Source: Wenzhouxiangella marina (GTDB lineage: Bacteria; Pseudomonadota; Gammaproteobacteria; Xanthomonadales; Wenzhouxiangellaceae). From it: DNA of 64,000 nucleotides. The stretch spans positions 1,234,501 through 1,298,500 of the forward strand of contig NZ_CP012154.1 of the NCBI RefSeq assembly GCF_001187785.1. The letters are read 5' to 3'. Each line of letters starts with the position of its first letter. The stretch's first letter is position 1. The notes under the pieces are model-generated. The model saw nothing but the letters and a program-made list of their open reading frames with translations. It was not told the origin of the DNA and did no database searches. Below, piece by piece: positions 19,316 through 27,654 of the stretch. Both the position numbers and the translations under genes were made by a program.

Positions 19316-20524
19316 ATGAAGCATTCCAGCAGTCCACGACGTTGGCAGCGAGCGGGGGCCGCAATTCGATTGATGCGCAGCATGGGGGTGCTTGCACTGG
19401 TGTTCTTCCTGTCGGCCTGTCAGCTGATGGAAAACCTTCGATTGAACGACGAGGAGGAGGAAGCGCCGGCAGTGGCCGAAGTGCCCGCCGAACCCCTGGC
19501 CGAGCGCGAACCGCCGCGTGCGCTGCCGCCGGCCACCATGCAACAGGTCATCGATTTCCTCGATCAGGGCCAGCTCGATGAAGCCGAGACGGCCCTGCTG
19601 AGCATCATCGACGAAAACCCGGGCAGCCGCCTGGCGCTGCGCTTTCTGGAACAGCTCCAGAGCGATCCCGTCGAGCTGATGGGCGAGGAGTTCGACACGG
19701 TCGTCGTCCAGCGCGGCGATTCCCTGTCGGTGATCGCGCAGCGCGAACTGGGCGATGCCCTGCAGTTCTTCGCCCTGGCGCGCTACAACGGCATTCGTTC
19801 TCCGCGCCGCATGGCGCCGGGGATCGAGCTGAAGATTCCCCAGTCGCTTCGTCGGACCGAGGCCGAGCCGACGGTCGACGAGCCGGTGCAGGCCGACGCG
19901 GCCCCGACCATGATGGCCGAGCCCGAAGCCGCACCGATCGTGGCGCCGGGCGCGGGCCTGACCCTGGCCGGCACGCGCCTGCTCGAGGCCGGTCGAGCCC
20001 AGCAGGCGATTGCCCTGCTGTCGGCCGGCGCCAGCGCCGGCAATCTCGATTCCGACGGAGAGCGCGTGCTGGTGGACGCGGCGCTGGTCCGGGCGGGAGA
20101 ACTCGCCGAAGCTCAGGAACTGCAGGAAGCCTCGATCATGCTCGACGAGGTCGACGCCATCCTGTCTCCGGCCGCCAGGCCGTTGCTCGAGCCGGCGCGT
20201 CGCCGACTGGCCGCCGAGCGGCTGATGCTCGACGGCATCGAGGAGCGTCGTGCCGGCCGCCTCGAACCCGCCCTGGCCTTGTTCCAGCAAGCCGCGGAAC
20301 TCGACCCCGACAACGAGGCCCTGCTGAGCGAATCCCGCAACGTCCGCGATCTGCTGGTCGCCCAGCTGCACGATCAGGCCCTGATCCACTACCGGGACCA
20401 GGCCCTGGACGATGCCATCGAACTCTGGCAGCAGGTCGGCGAACTCGACCCCGACTTCGAACCCGCCCGCGTCTATCTGGAGCGCGCCCTGGCGCTGCGC
20501 GAGCGGCTCCAGGAGCTGGACTGA
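19316..20524 (+). CDS. LysM- and TPR-containing lipoprotein
   Basis: A 402-residue lipoprotein. The ATG at 19316 follows GGGAG. A hydrophobic segment ends in the lipobox LSAC, then comes an acidic spacer. A helical repeat precedes a LysM domain (about 129-175, VVQRGDSLSVIAQRELGDALQ), which binds peptidoglycan glycan. The C-terminal 200 residues are TPR-like helices including ALALFQQAAELDPDNEALL and DDAIELWQQVGELDPDFEPA. A scaffold linking envelope and peptidoglycan is the likely role. It follows parC by about 100 nt; a functional link is not evident. Confidence 0.85.
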   Translation: MKHSSSPRRWQRAGAAIRLMRSMGVLALVFFLSACQLMENLRLNDEEEEAPAVAEVPAEPLAEREPPRALPPATMQQVIDFLDQGQLDEAETALLSIIDENPGSRLALRFLEQLQSDPVELMGEEFDTVVVQRGDSLSVIAQRELGDALQFFALARYNGIRSPRRMAPGIELKIPQSLRRTEAEPTVDEPVQADAAPTMMAEPEAAPIVAPGAGLTLAGTRLLEAGRAQQAIALLSAGASAGNLDSDGERVLVDAALVRAGELAEAQELQEASIMLDEVDAILSPAARPLLEPARRRLAAERLMLDGIEERRAGRLEPALALFQQAAELDPDNEALLSESRNVRDLLVAQLHDQALIHYRDQALDDAIELWQQVGELDPDFEPARVYLERALALRERLQELD

Positions 20525-20532
20525 GCGTCAGG

Positions 20533-20553
20533 CGCCCTTGGCCGGGGCGTTTT
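20533..20553 (+). terminator. Probable terminator after the LysM lipoprotein
   Basis: CGCCC (20533-20537) pairs with GGGCG (20545-20549), loop of 7, followed by TTTT. The stem is short but the T run is well placed just after the stop codon. Confidence 0.55.
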
Positions 20554-20579
20554 CGCTTTGCGATGGTAAGCTTGCCGAC

Positions 20580-20978
20580 ATGCGCAATTCCGATCTCATC
20601 ATCGAGCGCCTGCAGGTCGAATTGCCGGGCGTGATCGCGATTCATGCCTTCGGCAGTCGCGCCGCGCAACAGTCCCGGCCCGACAGTGATCTCGATCTTG
20701 CAGTGCTCGGCGAGCGGCCGTTCGACGCAAGGCGTTTGTGGGCTGTGGCCAGTGCGCTGGCCTCGAGGTTGAATATGGACGTGGATCTGGTCGATCTGCG
20801 GACGGCCTCGACGGTCATGCAGCATCAGATCCTGACCACGGGCGAACGCTTGTGGGCTGCAGACTCGCGAGCCGATCTCTTCGAAGCGACCGTGCTCAAC
20901 GACAAGTTCGATCTTGATGTTGATCGCCAGGCGCTCCTGGAGCGGATTCACCGCGAGGGTAGGGTGCACGGTGGATGA
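20580..20978 (+). CDS. MNT-type nucleotidyltransferase antitoxin (MntA-like)
   Basis: A 132-residue minimal nucleotidyltransferase. The signature GSx10DxD is exact (Gly25-Ser26, Asp37, Asp39), and a third acidic residue is likely in MDVDLVDLR. Known MntA proteins neutralise their HEPN partner by AMPylating the tyrosine in its active-site motif. It overlaps the downstream HEPN gene by 8 nt, the standard antitoxin-toxin layout. The ATG at 20580 gives the family-like start MRNSDLIIERL. Confidence 0.88.
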   Translation: MRNSDLIIERLQVELPGVIAIHAFGSRAAQQSRPDSDLDLAVLGERPFDARRLWAVASALASRLNMDVDLVDLRTASTVMQHQILTTGERLWAADSRADLFEATVLNDKFDLDVDRQALLERIHREGRVHGG

Positions 20979-21378
20979 TGTCCTGATCAACAAGTCGGCG
21001 ACGATCGAGCGCTGCGTGGCCCGTGCCCGAGAAGAGTTTGACGGGGATCCCGAGCAGTTCGCCGTCAACGTCACGCGACAGGATGCCGCGATACTCAATA
21101 TCCAGCGCGCCTGCGAAGCGGCGCTGGATCTCGGGCATTACCTGATTCGCCGCGATCGTCTTGGCGTGCCCCAGAGTTCACGCGACGTGTTCGACGTGCT
21201 GGCCGGATCGTCGGTCATTTCGCCCTCCCTCGCCGACGCCATGAAGCGAATGGTCGGTTTCCGAAATATCGCCGTTCACGAATATCAGCGACTGCAGATC
21301 CCCATCGTGATCGCCATCATCGAAGGCCACCTCGAGGAATTCCTGGACTACAGTGCCAGCTTGCTGAAGCGCGGCTAG
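20971..21378 (+). CDS. hepT: HEPN-domain toxin (HepT-like)
   Basis: A 135-residue all-helical protein of the DUF86/HepT family with the RNase motif Rx4HxY (Arg98, His103, Tyr105 in RNIAVHEY). GTG at 20971 is the likely start and overlaps the antitoxin stop. With the upstream MNT protein it forms a HEPN/MNT toxin-antitoxin module: the toxin cleaves RNA unless its Tyr is AMPylated. Its TAG stop is one base before a 270-bp inverted-repeat element. Confidence 0.9.
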   Translation: MDDVLINKSATIERCVARAREEFDGDPEQFAVNVTRQDAAILNIQRACEAALDLGHYLIRRDRLGVPQSSRDVFDVLAGSSVISPSLADAMKRMVGFRNIAVHEYQRLQIPIVIAIIEGHLEEFLDYSASLLKRG

Positions 21379-21379
21379 G

Positions 21380-21649
21380 CTACTAGTCCCACCGTAAGTA
21401 TTGCCTCATTCAGCTTGTCTCTCAGCGCTCGTGGCAAGGCGTTGGTGCGAAGTGCGTAGCCGGGCCTACGTTGAGCACCAACAACGCAGTCCACGGGCGC
21501 TGAGAGGCAAGCCCTGCGGGTGCTCCGGACGAGTCCGCCTGCGGCGTTAAAGTGCCTTGACGTAGACTGACTATGCCTTCGGCACTTTGCCTTGCAGGCG
21601 AATCCGTCCGGAGCCCTGAATGTGGCAATACTTACGGTGGGACTAGTAG
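21380..21649 (+). mobile_element. MITE-like inverted-repeat element, about 270 bp
   Basis: The outer ends are an inverted repeat of 34 bp with one mismatch (21380-21413 and 21616-21649), beginning CTACTAGTCCCACCGTAAG. Inside are nested palindromes: TCTCAGCGCTCGTGG (21420-21434) with CCACGGGCGCTGAGA (21491-21505, one mismatch), and GTTGGTGC (21441-21448) with GCACCAAC (21475-21482). No transposase is encoded. It fits a non-autonomous transposable element or a structured dispersed repeat. The right arm supplies the stop codon of tex (21643-21645). A target duplication is not clear. Confidence 0.7.
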
Positions 21650-24000
21650 CCGCGCCGGGCCTTGGCAAAGGCGGCGGCGAGGCTGCCCTCGCGGGACGGC
21701 GAATCCTTCGATTCCCGCTGACCGGTCGGCTGGCCCTTGCGCTGCCCCTGGCTCGGCTTGCGAGGGCCGGCCTTGCGTGGTGCTTCGCTTCGGGTCTCGC
21801 TACCTTCCTCGCCCGGCAGCGGGTCGTCCAGGCGCAGGCTCAGTGCGATGCGCTTGCGATGCAGATCGACGTCCATCACCTTGACCTTCACCACCTGACC
21901 GGTCTTGACCACCGTTCGGGGATCCTTGACGAACTGATGGCTCATGGCGCTGATGTGGACCAGCCCGTCTTGATGCACGCCCAGATCGACGAAGGCACCA
22001 AAGGCGGCGACGTTGCTGACCGTGCCTTCGAGGATCATGCCGGGCTTCAGGTCGCCGATCGTTTCCACGCCTTCCGTGAACTTCGCCGTCTTGAACTCCG
22101 GGCGTGGATCGCGGCCGGGTTTTTCCAGCTCTTTCAGGATGTCGCGCACCGTCGGCAGGCCGAAGCGCTCGTCGGTGAACTCCTCGGCGTTGAGGGCGCG
22201 CAGGGTCGAGGTCTGCCCGATGACCTCGGTCACCGGCTTTCCGAGCCGCTCGAGGATGCGCTTGACCACCGGGTAGGCTTCCGGGTGGACCGCCGAGGCG
22301 TCGAGCGGGTCCTTTCCGTCGGCGATGCGCAGAAAGCCGGCCGCCTGCTCGAAGGTCTTGTCACCCAGGCGAGGGACCTTCTTCAGGTCGAGTCGACGCG
22401 CGAAGGCGCCATGCTGATCGCGATGCGCGACGATGTTCTCGGCCACCGTGGCGTTCAGTCCGGCCACGCGAGCGAGCAGGGCGGCCGAGGCCGTGTTGAC
22501 GTGCACGCCCACGGCATTCACGCAGTCCTCGACCTTGGCGTCGAGGGCCTTTGCCAGGCGGTGCTGCTCCACATCGTGCTGATACTGGCCGACGCCGATG
22601 GCCTTCGGCTCGATCTTGACCAGCTCGGCGAGCGGATCCTGCAGGCGTCGGGCGATCGAGACCGCGCCGCGCAGGCTCACGTCCAGGTTCGGAAACTCCT
22701 GCGCCGCCAGCTCCGAGGCGGAATACACGGAAGCGCCCGACTCACTCACCACCAGGCTCTGGATGCCTCGCAGCTGCAGGTCCTTGAGCGCCCCGGCCAC
22801 GAACTGATCGGTCTCTCTTGAAGCGGTGCCGTTGCCGATGGCGATCAGCTCCACGCCGTGCTGCCTGCACAGACGGCCCAGCACCTCGGTCGCCTCGCGG
22901 CGCTGATTGCGCGGCGGCAGGGGATAGAGCGTCGCCGTATCGAGGAGCTTGCCGGTCGCGTCGATCACCACCGCCTTGATGCCCGTGCGCAGGCCGGGGT
23001 CCAGTCCCAGCACCGTGCGCGCCCCGGCGGGTGCGGCCAGCAGCAGATCGCCCAGGTTGTCGCCGAACACGCGGATCGCCTCGGCCTCGGCGCGCTCGCG
23101 CGCGGCCACCATCAGCTCCACCTGCAGGTTCATCTGCAGCCGCGCCTTCCAGGCCAGGCGGCAGCCGTCCAGCAGCCAGCGGTCAGCGGGCCGACCCTGA
23201 TCGGCAATGCCCAGATGATGCGCGACACGGCCGATCGCCTGGGCATGGCCCTGTTCCGGGTCGTTGCCGGGCTCCAGCTGCAGCGACAGCACGCCCTCGT
23301 TGCGCCCGCGCAGAATCGCCAGCAAGCGATGCGACGGCGCCTTGACCAGGGGCTCGGAATACTCGAAGTAGTCCTGGTACTTGCGGCCTTCCTGCTCCTT
23401 GCCCTTCATCACCCGGGTCTCGAGCTGGGCGCAGGCACCGTACCAGTCGCGCAACTCGCCGACCAGATCGGCCTGCTCGCCAGCCCGCTCGATCAGGATC
23501 TGCCGGGCCCCATCCAGGGCATCGCTGGCGGATTCGATCTTGTGCTCGGGGTTCAGGAAGGCGCCAGCGGCATCCTCGGGCGCAAGCGAGGGATCGCTCA
23601 GCAGCTGATCGAGCAGCGGTTCCAGCCCGGCTTCCCGTGCGATCTGCGCTTTCGTGCGCCGCTTCGGCTTGTAGGGCAGGTAGAGGTCCTCCAGCCGCGC
23701 CTTCGTGTCCGCCTGCTCGATCGCAGACTTCAACTCGTCGGTCAGCTTCCCCTGCTCCTCGATGCTCGCCAGCACCGTCGCGCGCCGGTCCTCCAACTCG
23801 CGCAGATAGCTCAGGCGTGTCTCGAGGGTTCGCAGCTGCGTGTCATCGAGCCCACCGGTCACTTCCTTTCGATACCGGGCGATAAAGGGCACGGTGGCCC
23901 CTTCGTCCAGCAGCTGGACGGCGGCGTCCACCTGGGCTTCACGGGCGTCGATGTCGTCGGCAATTCGGCGGGCGATGGAGCGAGCAGTGCGGTCGGTCAT
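21643..24000 (-). CDS. tex: RNA-binding transcription accessory protein Tex
   Basis: A 785-residue protein of the Tex/YhgF family. The order is an N-terminal helical domain ([19 protein letters not shown]), a YqgF/RNase-H-like domain ([21 protein letters not shown], about residue 330), helix-hairpin-helix motifs and an S1 RNA-binding domain (about 650-722, [24 protein letters not shown]). A basic tail rich in Arg, Lys and Pro follows. Family members bind nucleic acid and the RNA polymerase/Spt6-like machinery. The last codons and stop overlap the end of the MITE-like element, so the element may have altered the C-terminus (ends AKARRGY). Confidence 0.95.
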   Translation of the reverse strand: MTDRTARSIARRIADDIDAREAQVDAAVQLLDEGATVPFIARYRKEVTGGLDDTQLRTLETRLSYLRELEDRRATVLASIEEQGKLTDELKSAIEQADTKARLEDLYLPYKPKRRTKAQIAREAGLEPLLDQLLSDPSLAPEDAAGAFLNPEHKIESASDALDGARQILIERAGEQADLVGELRDWYGACAQLETRVMKGKEQEGRKYQDYFEYSEPLVKAPSHRLLAILRGRNEGVLSLQLEPGNDPEQGHAQAIGRVAHHLGIADQGRPADRWLLDGCRLAWKARLQMNLQVELMVAARERAEAEAIRVFGDNLGDLLLAAPAGARTVLGLDPGLRTGIKAVVIDATGKLLDTATLYPLPPRNQRREATEVLGRLCRQHGVELIAIGNGTASRETDQFVAGALKDLQLRGIQSLVVSESGASVYSASELAAQEFPNLDVSLRGAVSIARRLQDPLAELVKIEPKAIGVGQYQHDVEQHRLAKALDAKVEDCVNAVGVHVNTASAALLARVAGLNATVAENIVAHRDQHGAFARRLDLKKVPRLGDKTFEQAAGFLRIADGKDPLDASAVHPEAYPVVKRILERLGKPVTEVIGQTSTLRALNAEEFTDERFGLPTVRDILKELEKPGRDPRPEFKTAKFTEGVETIGDLKPGMILEGTVSNVAAFGAFVDLGVHQDGLVHISAMSHQFVKDPRTVVKTGQVVKVKVMDVDLHRKRIALSLRLDDPLPGEEGSETRSEAPRKAGPRKPSQGQRKGQPTGQRESKDSPSREGSLAAAFAKARRGY

Positions 24001-24174
24001 GGGCAGTGGCGTGGTTGAGAGCGCAGCGCCGGATTATCCCCAATCCATCCGAGCAGAACCATCTTGACAGCCTGGGGAAGGTCCGTTCCAGCACCGATTC
24101 TGCGATTGGCGGCAAAAAACCGTGCTGATCCCACCATGGCCAGCGATGAAACCACCTCAACAAGGAGAGCCCCC

Positions 24175-24726
24175 ATGCGACGCGCAGCGTTCATCTTCCT
24201 GATCTGCCTGGCCAGCCCGCTCTGGGCACAGTGCACGCCCGAGCGCCTGGCGCGCATCGAAGCCGCCGCCCTCGAGCACGACATCGAGCCCGCCTACGCC
24301 GTGGCCATCGCTCGTCTGAGCTCGGACTGCCGCGCCCACCATCAGGATGCAGCCGGGCGCCTCGGCGTTCTGGGCGTCCGCCCGGAACTACTCGGTGATC
24401 ACCTCGACTGCCCTGCGGCCAGCCTCTTCGATCCCGAGCACAATGTGGACGCAGGGCTCGATCTCCTGGCCCGTCTCCTCGAACAGTTCGGCGACTGGGA
24501 GCGCGCCCTCGGCGTATACCGGTCCGGCCGACAGTCGATGGATGCCCGCACCCGGGCCTGGGTTCAGCAGGTGTTCCGTACAAGCCGCTGGCCGTCGATG
24601 CCAAGTGGCCCGGTCCGAGCCTTTCGCGACCCCCTCGACCTCGATGACTTCGGCCCGCGCTCGGCGCATTCAGCACCGCATCGCCACACTCCATGGTCTC
24701 GTCCCTGGCGCCGCATCCGGCACTGA
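24175..24726 (+). CDS. Secreted lytic-transglycosylase-like protein, probably inactive
   Basis: A 183-residue exported protein with signal peptide (AAFIFLICLASPLWAQ). AAALEHDIEPAYAVAIARL, the later RLGVLGVRPELLGDHL, and DPEHNVDAGLDLLARLLEQFGDWERALGVYRSG follow the order of an SLT lysozyme-like domain. However, the segment that normally holds the catalytic Glu (V-x-x-E-S) reads LSSDC, so the general acid is missing. It may bind peptidoglycan without cleaving it. AAGGAGAG precedes the ATG at 24175. It lies upstream of the kinase array. Confidence 0.65.
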   Translation: MRRAAFIFLICLASPLWAQCTPERLARIEAAALEHDIEPAYAVAIARLSSDCRAHHQDAAGRLGVLGVRPELLGDHLDCPAASLFDPEHNVDAGLDLLARLLEQFGDWERALGVYRSGRQSMDARTRAWVQQVFRTSRWPSMPSGPVRAFRDPLDLDDFGPRSAHSAPHRHTPWSRPWRRIRH

Positions 24727-24759
24727 GGCCAAGCACTTTGGAACCGGTGGCCGCTTGGT

Positions 24760-24771
24760 GATAAATTTATC
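24760..24771. promoter_or_regulatory. Perfect 12-bp palindrome upstream of kinase K1
   Basis: GATAAATTTATC is a perfect palindrome in an otherwise GC-rich spacer, 136 nt before the K1 start. The AT-rich patch could be part of a promoter or an operator; no second copy was noticed. Confidence 0.3.
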
Positions 24772-24906
24772 CGGCATAGGGACTTGGCGTTCGCTTGGTC
24801 TGGCACCGGTTCTCTCCGGCCCGCCGGGCACGCCAGCATCACAGCCAATGACACTTGAGTGGCCGCTGATCGGCGGTCAAGATCCCGTGTCAATCCAGGG
24901 GACAGC

Positions 24907-27357
24907 ATGAACCAGATCGGACGCTACACCATCCTCAAACGCCTTGGCGGCGGTGGCTTCGGCGAGGTCTTCCTCGGCGAAGACCCGCAGATCGGTCGCC
25001 AGGTGGCGATCAAGGTCTTCAAGCCCAAGGACGAGAACCTGATCGCCTTTGCGACCAGCTCCGACGAGGAAGGCCTGGAGATCTTGCGCGCGCGCTTCCT
25101 GAACGAAGCGAAGATCTTGGCCACCCTCGATGAAGAGCCCAACATCGTCAACGTCCTCGAATACGGCGAGACCGAGGACGGCGCACCCTACTACGTCATG
25201 CCCTATCTGCCAGGCTCCCTGGCTGAGGAGCTGGGCAAGGATGTCTTCGACGTCAATGCCCTCGAGGAACTGCCAGAGGCCCAGCGCCCCCGGGCACTTC
25301 CGCTGGATCGGAGCATCGAGGTCCTGGAGCAGCTGCTGACCGGCCTGGCAGCGGCACATTCGAAAGGCCTGATCCACCGCGACATCAAGCCCTCGAACCT
25401 GATGTTCTCCGAGTCCGGTCAGATCCGCATCGTCGACTTCGGCATCGCCAAGGCCCCTGACGGGCAGCACTCGACGGTCTCTCAACTAGGTATCGGCAGC
25501 CGCAACTACATGGCTCCCGAGCAACGCGAGAGCGCCAAGCACGTCGACGCGCGCGCCGACATTTACTCCGTGGGCGTCGTCGCCTACCGCATGCTCACCG
25601 GCAAGCTGCCCGTGGGCCGCTTCGCCGACCCCAACGTGGCCGTGCCACAGCTCGGCCAGGCGATGAACGACGTCCTGCTGGCCTTCCTGGCCCAGGTCAA
25701 GGCCGAGCGGCCTGCCGATGCGGCGGCAGCCCTGGCGCGTTTCCAGAAGGCGAAAGCCTCGGTGGGACAGGCAGGCAGTGAAAGCGACACGGGCACCTGG
25801 GCCGGCGGTGGCGAGGCCGAGGTCCGAGACGAACTCAAACCCCTGCGCGCGCGCATTGCCGAAGTGGTTGGCGAGCATGGCCGCATCCCCCCGCACGATC
25901 GCGAAGGTCTACTCGCCCTGGCCTCGATTGCGGACCTGGGCGAGACCGACCTTGATCGTTTGATTGACGAAGTGGTCAAGGCCGATCGGACCCTGGCTGC
26001 CAAGTCACGCGTGGTCGCCACCTTGACTCAACGCATTCAGGCCCGCAAGGGCGCCCTGGACGCCCGCGCCATGGAGAGCCTCGATGCGGCGGCCAGCGCC
26101 GTCGGCTGGGATCGCGAGAAGCTGCAGGCGCTGATGGATGAGCTCGTGTCCGAACTGGGTCTGGGCTCACAGCATTCCTATGCTGACCAAAGAGCGAGGC
26201 TCAGTAACAAGAACCAGGACAAGGCAAGCCGCCCGCTCCCCTTACGTGGCGTCGTCGCGGTGCTGGTCGTTGTACTGGTGCTCGGCGCCGGCGGCTACGG
26301 CGTGGTCCAGTGGAGAGAAGGGCAGATCTCCGATGCAGCAGCCGAGGAGGCCTGGCAGCTGGCGCAGGACGAGGACACGGTTGAGGCCTACGAGGACTTT
26401 ATCGAGGTCTGGCCCGATTCGCGCGCTGTCCGGACGGCACGAGAACGACTTGCTGCCTTGGAGACTGAGGCTGTGGGGGCGACTCCGCAGCCGGGCGAGA
26501 CGTTCCGAGACTGCCCCGACTGCCCCGAGATGGTGGTGATTCCAGCCGGTGAGTTCACGATGGGCAGCCCGGCGGGCGAGGCGGATCGCCAGGACAACGA
26601 GGGTCCCCAGCGGCAGGTGGATATTGCGGCCTTCGCCCTGGCTAAAACCGAGGTGACGGTGGCCGAGTTCCGTCGTTTTGTCGAGGCCACGGGCTACCGG
26701 ACCGATGCGGAGAGAAACGCGGGCGGCAACGAGGGATGTTTTGCCTACCAGGGCGGCACCGATTTTGGCTTTACGCCGGATACGAGCTGGCGCAACCCGG
26801 GTTTCAGTCAGGGAGAGGAACACCCGGCCACCTGCCTGAGCTGGAACGACGCCCAGGCCTACGTGACCTGGCTGAGCGAACAGACCGGCGAGGACTACCG
26901 TCTGCCGAGCGAAGCGGAGCAGGAGTATGTCTTGCGCGCGGGCAGCCGCACGACTTTTCCCTGGGGCGGCAGCGCTGACGGCGCCTGCGGCCACGGCAAC
27001 GTGCTGGACCGGACGGCCATCCGGAGTACGCTTTCTAATTGGGCTTCGATTGCGGTGGGCTGCACGGACAACCAGGTCTTTATGGCCCCGGTGGGGAGCT
27101 ACCGTTCCAATGCCTTCGGCCTTCATGATGTCACGGGTAACGTATTGGAATGGGGTGCGGACTGCTGGAACGAGAGCTATCGCGGAGCGCCGAGCGATGG
27201 TCGTGCCTGGATGTCTGGAGATTGCGGCCGTGCGGTGCTGCGCGGTGGTTCCTGGTTCATCCTCGACCAGGGCCTGCGTTCGGCCAACCGCTACGGGGCC
27301 CCCCGCGACAACCGGGGCTCCACGGGCTTCCGTCCTGCCAGGTCCGTAACGCTTTGA
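24907..27357 (+). CDS. Transmembrane Ser/Thr kinase K1 with periplasmic FGE-fold domain
   Basis: An 816-residue eukaryotic-like kinase. The kinase domain (5-285) has the P-loop LGGGGFGEV, Lys36 in VAIK, catalytic HRDIKPSN (Asp159), DFG (Asp177) and APE, so it should be active. A linker with SDTGTW (293-298) leads to a helical region (305-420) and one TM helix (about 446-466), leaving the C-terminus periplasmic. An FGE/SUMF-like domain follows (about 531-812; EMVVIPAGEFTMGS, YRLPSEAEQEY, VLRGGSW, GFRPARS). It lacks the two catalytic cysteines of true formylglycine-generating enzymes, so ligand or partner binding is likely, as for TagR in T6SS regulation. K1 is the only one of the five without the two peptidoglycan-binding-like repeats. 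GGGGAC precedes the ATG at 24907. Confidence 0.92.
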   Translation: MNQIGRYTILKRLGGGGFGEVFLGEDPQIGRQVAIKVFKPKDENLIAFATSSDEEGLEILRARFLNEAKILATLDEEPNIVNVLEYGETEDGAPYYVMPYLPGSLAEELGKDVFDVNALEELPEAQRPRALPLDRSIEVLEQLLTGLAAAHSKGLIHRDIKPSNLMFSESGQIRIVDFGIAKAPDGQHSTVSQLGIGSRNYMAPEQRESAKHVDARADIYSVGVVAYRMLTGKLPVGRFADPNVAVPQLGQAMNDVLLAFLAQVKAERPADAAAALARFQKAKASVGQAGSESDTGTWAGGGEAEVRDELKPLRARIAEVVGEHGRIPPHDREGLLALASIADLGETDLDRLIDEVVKADRTLAAKSRVVATLTQRIQARKGALDARAMESLDAAASAVGWDREKLQALMDELVSELGLGSQHSYADQRARLSNKNQDKASRPLPLRGVVAVLVVVLVLGAGGYGVVQWREGQISDAAAEEAWQLAQDEDTVEAYEDFIEVWPDSRAVRTARERLAALETEAVGATPQPGETFRDCPDCPEMVVIPAGEFTMGSPAGEADRQDNEGPQRQVDIAAFALAKTEVTVAEFRRFVEATGYRTDAERNAGGNEGCFAYQGGTDFGFTPDTSWRNPGFSQGEEHPATCLSWNDAQAYVTWLSEQTGEDYRLPSEAEQEYVLRAGSRTTFPWGGSADGACGHGNVLDRTAIRSTLSNWASIAVGCTDNQVFMAPVGSYRSNAFGLHDVTGNVLEWGADCWNESYRGAPSDGRAWMSGDCGRAVLRGGSWFILDQGLRSANRYGAPRDNRGSTGFRPARSVTL

Positions 27358-27427
27358 CCTTTGTTCTTTTACCCTTTGGCATCGCGGTAGCGATGCGGGG
27401 GCATGGGGGCGCAGCCCCATCGGCGCG
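27331..27427 (+). repeat. Repeat A1: end of K1 and 3' flank, paired with repeat A2
   Basis: About 97 bp covering the last nine codons of K1, its stop and about 70 bp beyond are closely similar to 36794-36890 at the end of K3, with around a dozen differences by eye. It contains a hairpin GCATCGC-GGTA-GCGATGC (27379-27396) and a second one, ATGGGG/CCCCAT (27403-27420). The rest of the gap to 27654 holds no gene I can support. Confidence 0.8.
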
Positions 27428-27654
27428 GCGGGTTCGACTTGGACCGGCTGACAGGCGACTGAAGACCGATGCGCTTGCCGAAGCTGACAGATTTGCGTGG
27501 CGCCCCAAACTCGGTAACGATGTTTGCGTTTGATCAGTGTCGGGTGACGGCGAGCGAAGGCCTCCTGGTGGGCATAAGGTCTTTTGCACCGCGGTCATTG
27601 GAGCGCCTTTTGGAATTCCACCGCTAATCCGGCCATGATGGGGACAAACCGGGG

